Assembly (NCBI GenBank): GCA_015698045.1
Contig: BLAL01000050.1
Location: forward strand, 124,001-188,000
From: Rhizophagus clarus
Taxonomy: Eukaryota > Glomeromycota > Glomeromycetes > Glomerales > Glomeraceae
Direction of reading: 5' to 3'
Length of the DNA stretch: 64,000 nt
Below, piece by piece: positions 1 to 9,819 of this stretch. The position numbers and the translations under genes are program-made. The first letter of the stretch is position 1. Each line of letters opens with the position of its first letter. The notes below the pieces were generated by a model. It saw only the letters and a program-made list of their open reading frames with translations, made no database searches and had not been told where the DNA came from.

Positions 1-205
1 TTAAAATTAATTAAATTTATCAAAAATCAATTATTATTTGCAAATTATATATTAATTTGTTAAAATTCAACTGATAACTTTTATTATTAACTGATAATTA
101 TTTATACTTATTAAAGTTTATTTATTATATGAAATTTTTTTTTTTAAGTTATAAAATTTTGTATAAAATAAAAAATAAATATTAAAATTATATATACATG
201 CATTA
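1..205. other. A+T-rich sequence, no gene seen
   Basis: Low-complexity A/T sequence. The last part (from about 180) aligns by eye with the left interior of the Tc1-type element at 56242-60113, so the decayed left end of the first Tc1 copy probably lies here. No clear terminal inverted repeat remains. Confidence 0.5.
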
Positions 206-219
206 ATATAAAATTTATT

Positions 220-356
220 TTAGTGGATAATTAGACCAGTCGTAGACTGGAAGTACTTATATATAGTTAGAAGTAATTATATTATGTAATCCCCTTTTTA
301 TTTAATAAATGATGGTATGGCTTTAACATCAAAAAAAAAAAAAAAAAAAAATATAT
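220..356 (+). mobile_element. SINE-like retroposon 1
   Basis: An insertion of about 112 bp plus an A tail (331-350), flanked by a 14-bp direct repeat, atataaaatttatt, at 206-219 and 357-370. The body carries AGACCAGTCGTAGACTGG and a TATTATGTAATCC block shared with the SINE at about 30753. Length, A tail and duplication fit LINE-mobilised retroposition. It lies inside the Tc1 element. Confidence 0.7.
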
Positions 357-417
357 ATATAAAATTTATTATATATATAATATATATTGTAAGATCATCA
401 TAATACATATAATTTTA

Positions 418-532
418 GGGTCTTAGTGGCTCAAAGCAGCATTAATTTGTATCTTAGTGGTGCGATTGCACCCCTCATATTACATAATAAAACAGATTGC
501 GACTCCAAAGCCTTAAAAAAAAAAAAAAAACA
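418..532 (+). mobile_element. SINE-like retroposon 2
   Basis: A body of about 97 bp beginning near GGTCTTAGTGGCTCAAAG and ending GACTCCAAAGCCTT plus an A tail (515-531). It is flanked by a 14-bp duplication, acatataattttag, at about 404-417 and 530-543. The middle contains GGTGCGATTGCACCCC, a strong small hairpin. It is a second insertion in the same Tc1 element and differs in sequence from SINE 1. Confidence 0.7.
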
Positions 533-2822
533 TATAATTTTAGTAATATTTAATAAATTCATTTTTATTTTTATTTAATTATGCAATATTTATTAAAAAT
601 CTGGTATGTTATTATTGCGAATTTTGCATCATTACAAAAATTTGATGTTTTTCTTTAAAAAAAAAGAAAAATTATTACTAAAAAATTTATAAAAATATTT
701 TTTACTATCAGGTATATTCATCTTTAGCACTAATAACATTTTAAATTCTTTCTAGGGTTGGGTTAGTCTGGTTTGGTCCAGTCCAGTCCCAAAAGACCAG
801 TCTTTTAGCCTGAACTGGACTGAACCAGAACTGGACTAATTTATGTTTAAAAAATTTGTTCCCATGATTTTAAGACCATTAAATCTACTTCGTTTTTAAT
901 TAATTTAATTATAATAAAAGAACCTGCCTTTATATAAGTATAGGTGGTTTGGAACAGCATTACTATAGTTAATTATCTACTATATGTATATTTATTGATA
1001 TATCTGTATATCTATTTATGACTATAATAATATAAAAAATGTTATAAATAAAAGAAAAATTTAGAAATGTATTAAATGAAAATTTTATTAAATTAATTTA
1101 TAAATTTTAAAAATTCAAAAGTTTATTTGTTCATTATTATGTAGTAACTTCAATCAGAGACTTAAAAAATATACATCATAAAATGACAAATTAACAAATG
1201 ACTTCATGAATCCAACTTTTCAAACATAAAGTTACTCTGGCTGTCTCAGCATCCAGCCTATTTTTTAATGGTGAAATCATTAGTCTGGCTACTGAGAAAG
1301 CCTGCTCTGAAGCCACACTCGTGGCTTGAATACACAAATAATCTCAGGCGATTTGACTTAAAATTGGAAATTCTTCCTGTCAAACTTGCCACCAGAGCAG
1401 GGGGATCAACCTAATCTTCTAACAGTATTGCTAAATACCTTTCCATTTCATTATTTAGTATTTTAGATGCAAATGTATTAGTGTTTTCTAAATTTAATGT
1501 TACAGTGTTGTTACGTAGATTTCAAAAAAAAATTTGGGTATTTATAATATCATCTCCGCTGGTAATTTCTGCAGGTAATGGCGATGATGAGGAAGAATAT
1601 TCGGTTAAACTCAACACCAAATTTTTTGCATTTGCTCTTTCACTTTCATTTTCAAATGCGGAGAATTTTACCCTTGGATCTAATAATGAAGAAATTCGCG
1701 AAGATTCACTCATAATCGGTCAGTAATTACTTAATTTTTGATAAATCACATCTATCACAATACACTGCAAAAAACTTTCATTACTAACATATTGAGATAA
1801 ATGTTCCTGAATACTGAGAAAAATGAACTGAATGTCACCATGTGTTGGATAACTAGAAGCTGAAAGGAGACAGGTTGCACGTTCAATTGGACTTAAAAGA
1901 ACCATAGTATCCTAATGAAAATAAAAATATGGTAAGCATCTGCAGAATAAGAAAGCAGATGAACTACTAGATTCTAATAAAATCAAAAAAACTTTTTATT
2001 TGTAAAATGTTAGAATCATTTTTTCGTGAATAAAGAATATAAAAATTCGCAAATCAGAACTTCAAAGCGCACAAATGATTAATAACAATTTTGAGTCATT
2101 TTGTTAGATAAAAATATACCAAATAGAAGATTTCACTTACGTCAATATTGACACGATCGAATTTGGTAAGATATCTTTGACGAACATTTTGATCATTAGC
2201 GACAAGTAAATTTAAGGTGGGCTCCATTCTTTTCCACTTTTCCAACATATAAAACATGAAGTTTTACCATGTTTTAACGTTCAGTTCAGGCGCTAGATAA
2301 TTGATTCCTTTTATCTTGCATAATGCTTTTAACAAATCACGTACTGGTTAAGAAATTTTAATGTAAGACATTAGAAATCTTACTTTCTTAACAGATTCGC
2401 AAATTAAATTTAGGCTTCTGTTGACTGCAAGATTCAAAACATGTGTGACATATCTATAATGGGTAAAATCTAGATTTTGAAATCCGATTTCAAGTTCTTC
2501 TACTATAAATTTGCCACATGAAATTATCGATGATGCATTATCGGTTGTTAATGCTAAAGTTTTTTCAGTTAAACTGAACTCACAAAGAACTTCCATTATC
2601 ACACTCGCTATATTATATCCATTATATCGAACTTCAATTGGTATAATGTCGAGAAGAAATTTTTTTAGTTTTCAAGAAGAATCTACATAATGGATGGTAA
2701 GACTCAGGAAGGATGAACCATTTGAGGCTATTCACATATCTGAAGTCAGCGCTATCTTTTCTGGAATTTGCAGCATAACTAATTTAACGATTGCTAATTT
2801 TTCTTTAAATAAATTTACAATA

Positions 2823-2979
2823 TGGGGTCTTTGCAATAGAAAGGTACGAAACTCAAAAAAAAATAAAAATTTAATTAATATTAAATTTACACTTATTTTA
2901 GTATAAAAAACATAATTAGCATATAAAGTAAATTTAAAAATTTTTTTGAGCTTCGTATTTTTTTATTGCAAAGACCCCA
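2823..2979. mobile_element. Tc1/mariner-type MITE, copy 1 (157 bp)
   Basis: TIR TGGGGTCTTTGCAATAGAAA at the left; the inverted copy at 2960-2979 is slightly degraded. TA duplications lie at 2821-2822 and 2980-2981. It is inserted in the hAT transposase. It is the same length as, and nearly identical to, the copy at 3675-3831. Confidence 0.85.
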
Positions 2980-3539
2980 TATTATCCTTTAAAGTGTGTC
3001 GATTGTGAAGTCGATATTTCAGATCAAATTTGGTGATCATTTGTCAATATTCATCATATTCTACAATGCTGAATGGTTAAATATCACATACAACCCAATT
3101 AGCAACTAACCTATTCTGTTCCACTTGTTCATTTTTGAGATGAGGATCAATACGATAATCATACATGATTTTTTGATGCTGTTTTAGTGCCGCAATTCTG
3201 TGAGAAGATAAATGTCTTCTTAAAGTAGAAGTTCCTGATCCAGTCAAAAATAAAGCATTATATGTTCAGTAAACAGGGTGACCTGGATATTTAACCGTTT
3301 TAATATCATAGTGATTCCATATGGTTGACTTAGAAGCTTCTCCTTTGTTTTTTGATCGTGATTTGACAGATCACGCCCCCCTTTTGCTACGTTGGATAGG
3401 AACTTCAGGCCTAGTTTCATCTTCGACTTTAGGACTAGGTTCTTCTTTGTTTTCAGCCCTGGGTTCTTCTTTACCTTTAGCCCTGGGTTCATCTTTGTCT
3501 TCAGCTACAAGTTCATCATCGTTTTCACAGGTCGAAATA

Positions 3540-4000
3540 TAATAAATTGGCTATCAGTCAGTCATATGACTGATTGGTGACTGATTGGTAACCGATTGGT
3601 TGCCGATTCTTTCAATCTGTTACCTATCAGTCATCAATCAGGCACTAATTTTGATCGGTTACCAATCAGTCATATGGGGTCTTTGCAATAGAAAGGTACA
3701 AAACTCAAAAAAAAATAAAAATTTAATTAATATTAAATTTACACTTATTTTAGTATAAAAAACATAATTAGCATATAAAATAAATTTAAAATTTTTTTTG
3801 AGTTTCGTACCTTTCTATTGCAAAGACCCCATATAACCAATTGGTGACTGATTGATAGCAGATTAGTGTCAATTTAGCTATCAGTTATCAATCGGCTATA
3901 TCAGATTGATGACCGATTGGTGTCAGATGAAATTTAGTAAGCAATCGGTCAGCAATCAGTCAGCAATCGGTTAGTAATCAGTTATATTGCTGATTTATGA
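3540..4000. repeat. Subterminal minisatellite of the CACTA-like element
   Basis: Degenerate units built on GACTGATTGGTAACCGATTGG and its complement, interrupted by MITE copy 2. It mirrors the related GACCGATTGATG words at the other end of the element (7540-7690), as expected for subterminal repeats. Confidence 0.8.
3675..3831. mobile_element. Tc1/mariner-type MITE, copy 2 (157 bp)
   Basis: TIR TGGGGTCTTTGCAATAGAAA and its exact inverse at 3812-3831, with TA at 3673-3674 and 3832-3833. It differs from copy 1 at only a few positions by eye, so both insertions are fairly recent. It is inserted in the subterminal minisatellite. Confidence 0.88.
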
Positions 4001-4369
4001 CCGATTGATGATCATTTTAATCTGGAACTCCAGAATCTGTAATTGCAATCTTAAAAAAATTATTTCAGCTTCGGTTCCTTGTTGATTGTAAGGTTGCTTG
4101 CCAAAACTAGAAGGTTTCGGCAAGATGGTGTATGCGAAACTGCCAAAACTGCCAAAACCTATGAAACTGTTTTGACGTTTCAGCATAGTATATCATATGA
4201 TATACATATAGTTTCGGCATTCACTATAATCTGCGGTTTGCAGATTTTATTCTGATCAGTTTCAGTACATCATATGACTTACCGATCGTTAAGAATGGTG
4301 CCGCAAATAAGCAATTGTCTGCAATTTCGCAAAGTACCGTGGAATAATTGCGGAATTATGGCACATTTG

Positions 4370-4810
4370 CGGAATTGCGAATTATTTGCAATTTCGCAAT
4401 ATTTTTTATTAAAGCAATCCAAAAAAACGTTGTGAAACATTTTTTTTAATTAAAATATACTTTGAAAAATCATTTCGCAATGTTTTTTATTTAAATTAAT
4501 TAAAAAATGTTGCGAAACGTTTTTTTAATTAAAATACATTGAAAAAATATTGCGAAACGTTTTTTTTAATTAAATATACTTTGAAAAAACGTTTTACAAC
4601 ATTTTTTCTTTAAATCAATTAAAAAAATGTTGCGAAACATTTTTTTTTAATTAAAAATACTTTAAAAAAATGTTTCGCACCATTTTTTCTTTAAATTAAT
4701 TAAAAAATGTTGCGAAACGTTTTTTATTAATTAAAATACTTTGAAAAAATGTTTCGCAACGTTTTTTCTTTAAATTAGTTAAAAAAACGTTGTGTAAACA
4801 TTTTTTTTAT
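4370..4810. repeat. Tandem hairpin array
   Basis: About four to five units in which TTGCGAAACGTTTTTT, an AATTAAAATACTTTG spacer and AAAAAACGTTTCGCAA form a palindrome. Units are roughly 100-120 bp. Each unit could fold by itself in DNA or RNA. Confidence 0.75.
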
Positions 4811-5079
4811 TAAATCGGTTTAGTAAACTGCCAAAACCGATCAGGTGAATTGCAGAATTGCGGGTCACTAGCCGCAATTCAACTCCAAAATCCACAATAT
4901 TGCGGATTTGATCAATCAATTGCAGCACCATCCTTACTGATCGTACTAATTTACTGATCTGATAATCTTTTTTTTATTAAAAAAAAAGGTTAAAAAAAAA
5001 ACGTTTTTATTGTTTATAGTTGGAAAAAATAAACCCGTCCTAAACATGAAAGGTTGGGTTTTTAATTTATTTATTTTTT

Positions 5080-6290
5080 TTGTAGGAATGTCACTAACAT
5101 TTCTTTTCTTCTTTTTACTTTAGAGTACCTTCCAGACCTGGAATTCGGTGAAACGGTAGGTTGAAAAGAGGGAAGTGTTGTTTAACTTGTTTAATTTTAA
5201 TTGTAGGAACGTACCTAACAGTCCTTTTTCTTTACTTTAGGGTCATTCTTTCGGTTCATGAATTCTGTTGAAATGAAATAAAAACAGCCTCCTGGACAAA
5301 CCTGAACTTAGAATATAAGGAATGGGGGAAGGGGAGTTTTTTTAAATATTAAAGAAACGTACTGACATTTCTTTATTTGTATTAGGTTGCCAGACTTCTT
5401 AAACGATCCCGGACTTTGGAATGTTAGTTGGAAAAGGGAGAGATGATTTTTTTTTAATATTAAAGAAATGTTACTAACGTTTCTTTCTCTCTTTTTTTAT
5501 TGAAGACAGCTTAATTTATTTTTTTTTCATTATTGTAGAGTTGCCAGATGGAAAATATGACCGGACTTTTGAAATTGAAGTAAGGGGATCAAGGGAAAGA
5601 GCTTTGTTATTTTTTTTTAATAAATCTAACTAGTTTGTTTTTTTTTTCTTTTCTGTAGGGTTGCCAGACAAAAAACACGACCAGATTTTTGAAATTAAGG
5701 TAAGGGAAGACCGGAAGAGTCTATTATTATTATTATTATTATTAATAAATTTAATTAATTTTTTTTTTTGTAGGTATTGCCAGACGAATTATGAACCAGA
5801 CTTTAGGCGAAAGGTAAATGGGAAGGGGGCTTTTTCAAACTTTTTTTAGTAACATTTTTAATGTTACTTTCTTTTTTTTGTAGATATCGATATTGCTGGA
5901 CGAATCATACGAACTGGACTTTGGGCGAAAGGTAAATGGGGAAGAAAGGGTTTTTTTAATCTTTTTTAGTAACATTTTTAACGTTACTTTTTTTTGTAGA
6001 TCGAATCAATATTGCCGGATGAATCATGAATCGAACTTTGGGCGAAAGGTAAATGGGAAGGGAAGGGTTTGTTTTTAATCTTTTTTAGTAACGTTTTTAA
6101 TATTACTTTTTTTTCTTTTTTTTTTGTAGATATTGGCTTAGGTTCCTTGTATGTGGATTGCACTCTGATCAGTAAGTTTCAAAAATGAAAGCTTTGAAAA
6201 TTACTTTTTTAAATCATTTTTTGAAAATTTTAATTAATTTTTTTTTCTTTTTTTTGTAAGTGCTGGCTTCGGTTACTTGTGGATATTGGA
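5080..6290 (+). repeat. Exon-like cassette array 1
   Basis: About ten tandem units, best preserved from 5640 to 6175. The exon-like segments there are 5659-5699, 5774-5813, 5884-5931, 6000-6048 and 6130-6171 (40-49 nt). Each follows a long T tract ending TGTAG and is followed by GTAAGG, GTAAAT or GTAAGT. Starts are 110-130 bp apart. Segments share a core GATATTGCC(A/G)GA(C/T)GAAT ... GGACTTTGGGCGAAAG. Spacers carry an inverted repeat, for example AGTAAC...GTTACT at 5848-5868. No long ORF is present. Whether it is spliced is unknown. Confidence 0.7.
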
Positions 6291-6659
6291 CTGGTAAAAA
6301 TATAATACCAAATGATTTATTATTTTTGTTTTTTTAAATTTTAACACAGTTTTTATAAAATAAGATTTATTAAATATATTAAATAAATAAAATTACAAAT
6401 TAAAATATTGTTATAGTAAACAACTCTATTTATCTATTATTGACCAATCAAAATTTGGCCTGATCTTTATGCACGTGATCTGATCTTAACATGCATAAAT
6501 TATTAAACGCGTTTTGTTTATTTTTTCAAATGCACTCACTCTCTTTCTGCTTTCTCCTTACTCTTTTTACAAGTACATTTTATTTTTATGATTATTGTGT
6601 TTTTGGCATTGTATGAACTATATTTTATTTTATTCTTTAGTATTACTAACACTATACTT

Positions 6660-6840
6660 TTTTTTTTTTTAATATTTATTAATGTTATTTCTTTTATATT
6701 TACTAATATTATTTCTTTATATTTACTAATGTTATTTCTTTTATATTTACTAATGTTATTTCTTTTATATTTAGTATTTACTAATGTTATTTCTTTTATA
6801 TTTACTAATGTTCTTTTATATTTATATTTTACTAACATTA
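6660..6840. repeat. 24-bp T-rich tandem repeat
   Basis: Repeats of TTATTTCTTTTATATTTACT plus AATG, about six copies with variants. The apparent ORFs on both strands here are products of the repeat. Confidence 0.8.
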
Positions 6841-7034
6841 TCACGTATTTTTCTTTTTTTTATATATACTGTATATTCATATTACTAACTTTTTATATTT
6901 GTACTTTACTATACTAACTTTAAAAAATTATGAATGTTTTTTATTTTAGATATTAATTATTTAATAATATTACACTTTTAATAAATAATATATACTGTAA
7001 TAAATATTATATACTGTAATAAATTTATTATTAG

Positions 7035-7670
7035 TTATATGGTTAATAAAAAGTTATCAATTGCCATCAATAAACTACCAATTGGTCATCATCAAATGAC
7101 CATCAAATGACCATCAAATTAACCATAAAATAACCATAAAATGTAACCATCAAATTGATCATAAAATGACCATTGATTGACCATTGATTGATCATCAAAT
7201 TGACCATAAAATGACCATCAAATGACCATCAAATTAACCTATAAAATGACCATCAATTGATCATTAAATTGACCATAAATGCCCATCAAATGACCATCAA
7301 ATTGACCATAAAATGACCATTGACTGACTATCGATTGATCATTAAATTGACCATAAAATGACCATCAAATGACCATCAAATTGACCTATAAAATGATCAT
7401 TGATTGACCATTAAATTGACTATGAATGCCCATCAAATTGGCCTCAATTGACCATTAATTAACCATAAAATGACCATCGATTGACTATTAATTAACCATC
7501 AATTGACCATCAATCAACCATCAATCAACCATCAATCGGGCTAGCCAATTGGTAGCCGATTGGTATCAGATTTTGGCAGAAATCGGCCATCAATCAGACA
7601 GGCCGATTGGTATCAAATTGAACAAATCAGATACTAATCAACCATCAATCAGGTACCTGATTGATGACTG
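7035..7670. repeat. TGACCATCAAA minisatellite
   Basis: An 11/22-bp motif TGACCATCAAAT and its variants (TGACCATAAAA, TGATCATTAAA) over about 630 bp, grading into GACTGATTGATA-type words at the element end. Confidence 0.85.
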
Positions 7671-9819
7671 ATTGATATCCGATTTGACATCTTTTGACCT
7701 GTGTTTCAGCCACAAGTTCATCTTCGTCTTCAGCCACAAATTCATCCACATTCTCATCTTCAGTTTTGTACTCGTCTTCATCTTCAGTTCTATTATTCAT
7801 AATTTCATTATCATCATCAAGTTCAGTGGCATCTTTATATTCTTCTTCTGAATAGTCTTTACCTTTCCTCATTTTAGCTTACACATATATCAAGATTGAA
7901 AAGTTTTGCGTATTTAAGTCAAATAAATTTTTTATCGACTGATACGACCAAACATATTTAAATAGGAAATTATCATAGTAATGGCTTAATTAGAAATTTG
8001 AAGCAAGTTCATAATTGAAATTGATATAAAGAAACATTTTAATGTACGTTTTACGGATTTTTGAAGTACTTTACTACTATATAATATTATTAATATAGCA
8101 AAAATTAATCATTATTATTTTCAAAAATTTAAAAATTAAAAATTAAAAATTTTAAAAATTAAAATTAAAAAATTAAAAAATTGAACAAAAATCCCAAATT
8201 AGAAATAGATAAGCACAAAAATTTGGCACATTTTTATTGGATATAAAAATAATATGGATCGGTCCTTGGTCCAGACCGGTTCTCAGATCTCAGACCGAAG
8301 ACCGTAAGGACTAGTCCCAAGACTGACTCAGGACCAGTCTTTACTAGGACCGATCCAACCCTAATTCTTTCTGGCATTATCTCTATTAATTTAGTACATA
8401 TCTCTAATGATGTTTCATAGTTTCAAATTTTAGAGATATACTCTCATAATGCATTTTTTTTCTAATTTTGATATTTAATGTCCTAATTTAATGATCAACA
8501 TTATTTTAAAAATGCTCTATTGGATTGAAATCAGGCAACTGTGATGGTCAGGATAAAACTTCAATATCATTATTTTTAGACTACTTTAGTAAGTGTGACG
8601 GTGTACTTGGGATCATTGTTTTATTGAAAGACAATATAGCCAATACTTAATTTATAGTATTGCAATGTTTCCATAAAGTCCTCCTTCAATATCTTATGAT
8701 ATAATTCTATATCTAGTTCTTCTTCAATTTTACATAAGAAACTTATATCACAAGAAGTAAAATATCTTCAGATAAAAATACTTCTATTATCAAACTTGAT
8801 TGTGAATTTAACATGAGCATCTTTAATTGCTAATCTGCCTAAAATTGGCACTCTACTACTAATTAAATTTGGAACAAAAAATTAAAAGTGCTATTTTGAA
8901 TTATCTTGTAATCAATTGATTGGATTTTAATGAACTGTTAAGTTATTTAGTAGTTCTTAATACTCATTTTAAAATAAAAGAAAAGATCTAGAAAATTGAT
9001 CTGGTATATTACAAGATAATCAAAAAACCCATTTTTTTGGGATGCATATTAGATGTAACATAGTATTTTCTGAAAAATAGTTTTTTGCATTTATCTTGTG
9101 ATGTATTAGTCCAATTTTGAAGTTCTTTTTTTTATTTTGAAAAGGATATTGAGAGCTATAAATAACACAAGTATCATCAAAATCCAATCACTAGATCATA
9201 TAATAATGCAAAATAAAGTATTTAATTTAAATTGATCTGGTATATTACAAGATAATCAAAAAACCCATTTTTTATTAGATGTAACATAGTATTTTCTGAA
9301 AAATAGTTTTTTGCATTTATCTTGTGATGTATTAATCCAATTTTGAAGTTCTTTTTTTTTATTTTGAAAAGGATATTGAGAGCTATAAATAACACAAGTG
9401 TCATCAAAATCCAATCACTACATCGGGAAATTTTTTCAGGGGATATATATCGATGAAAAGGTCACGTGATGTATATCGTAAATAATCGGACTCGTCGAGT
9501 GCTATCGATGTGGATAAATAGTGATAAATAATCGTGATTAACCTGTTACAATAAACATTGATATTCATCAAGTGGATATATATCGATAAAAAGATCACAT
9601 GATATATATTGAAAATGATCGGACTCATCAAGTATCAGTATCATCAAATAATGATTATTATTTTATCAGTTATAGTTAAATAAATGCTTGTCAAATGTGA
9701 CTTTATTACATCAATAAAAATTTATACATTTGAAATCTATGCTAAATCTATGCTAAATCTATGCTAAATCTATACTAAAATTATACAAAATCTATTGTGC
9801 TTCTAATTGGATCCCAATA

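Larger units (their letters stand above)
3526..7703 (+). mobile_element. CACTA-like TIR element (4.2 kb) with exon-like cassette array
   Basis: The ends are CACAGGTC... and ...GACCTGTG, with about 40 bp of imperfect TIR continuing (AAATYGGNTATCARTCAGTC). A 3-bp duplication (TTT, + strand) flanks it. Removing the element plus one TTT restores the host hAT reading frame on the minus strand as ELVAENDDELVAED, so the boundaries are exact. CAC termini and a 3-bp duplication fit the CACTA/EnSpm group; the superfamily call is inference because no transposase was found. Contents in order: ATTGGT-type minisatellite (3540-4000), a TATCATATGATATA motif block, a hairpin array (4370-4810), the exon-like array (5080-6290), a T-rich 24-bp repeat (6660-6840), and a TGACCATCAAA minisatellite (7035-7670). 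Confidence 0.82.
1191..7872 (-). pseudogene. hAT transposase (BED finger, RNase H-like, dimerisation)
   Basis: Read on the minus strand from 7872. An acidic N-terminus (MRKGKDYSEEEYKD..., Glu/Asp-rich) runs to 7704 and resumes at 3522 after the nested element. A BED-type zinc finger lies at about 3330-3180 (IWNHYD ... GTSTLRRHLSSHR), with its first cysteines eroded. The catalytic core follows at 2600-2350: LALTTDNASS with the catalytic Asp, then HVLNLAVN. Next come SSYPTHGDIQF (about 1860-1820) and LDPRVKFSAF (about 1690). The C-terminal hAT dimerisation region is at 1320-1191 (SVASEQAFSVARL, then LKNRLDAETA), with TAA at 1191-1193. Several in-frame stops and frameshifts plus two insertions make it non-functional. 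Family identity is firm. Confidence 0.88.
753..8363 (-). mobile_element. Complete hAT transposon (7.6 kb with insertions)
   Basis: The termini are TAGGGTTGGGTTAG... and ...GATCCAACCCTA. An exact 8-bp duplication, attctttc, lies at 745-752 and 8364-8371, which is diagnostic for hAT. Joining the flanks over one copy restores the Tc1 transposase sequence seen intact near 58790. The subterminal regions are full of GGACCAGTCC/GACTGG words on both sides (760-830 and 8240-8350), typical transposase-binding repeats. The minus-strand transposase (7872-1191) is split by a CACTA-like element (3526-7703) and a 157-bp MITE (2823-2979). Without insertions it is about 3.3 kb. Confidence 0.93.

Noticed and set aside
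418-445. Tc1 terminus (TAGTGGCTC...)
   Set aside because: The 14-bp duplication and A tail show this is the start of SINE 2; Tc1 interior sequence lies on both sides.
6536-6917. ORFs of about 100 aa on both strands
   Set aside because: They follow a 24-bp T-rich tandem repeat and have periodic composition, with no protein-like features.
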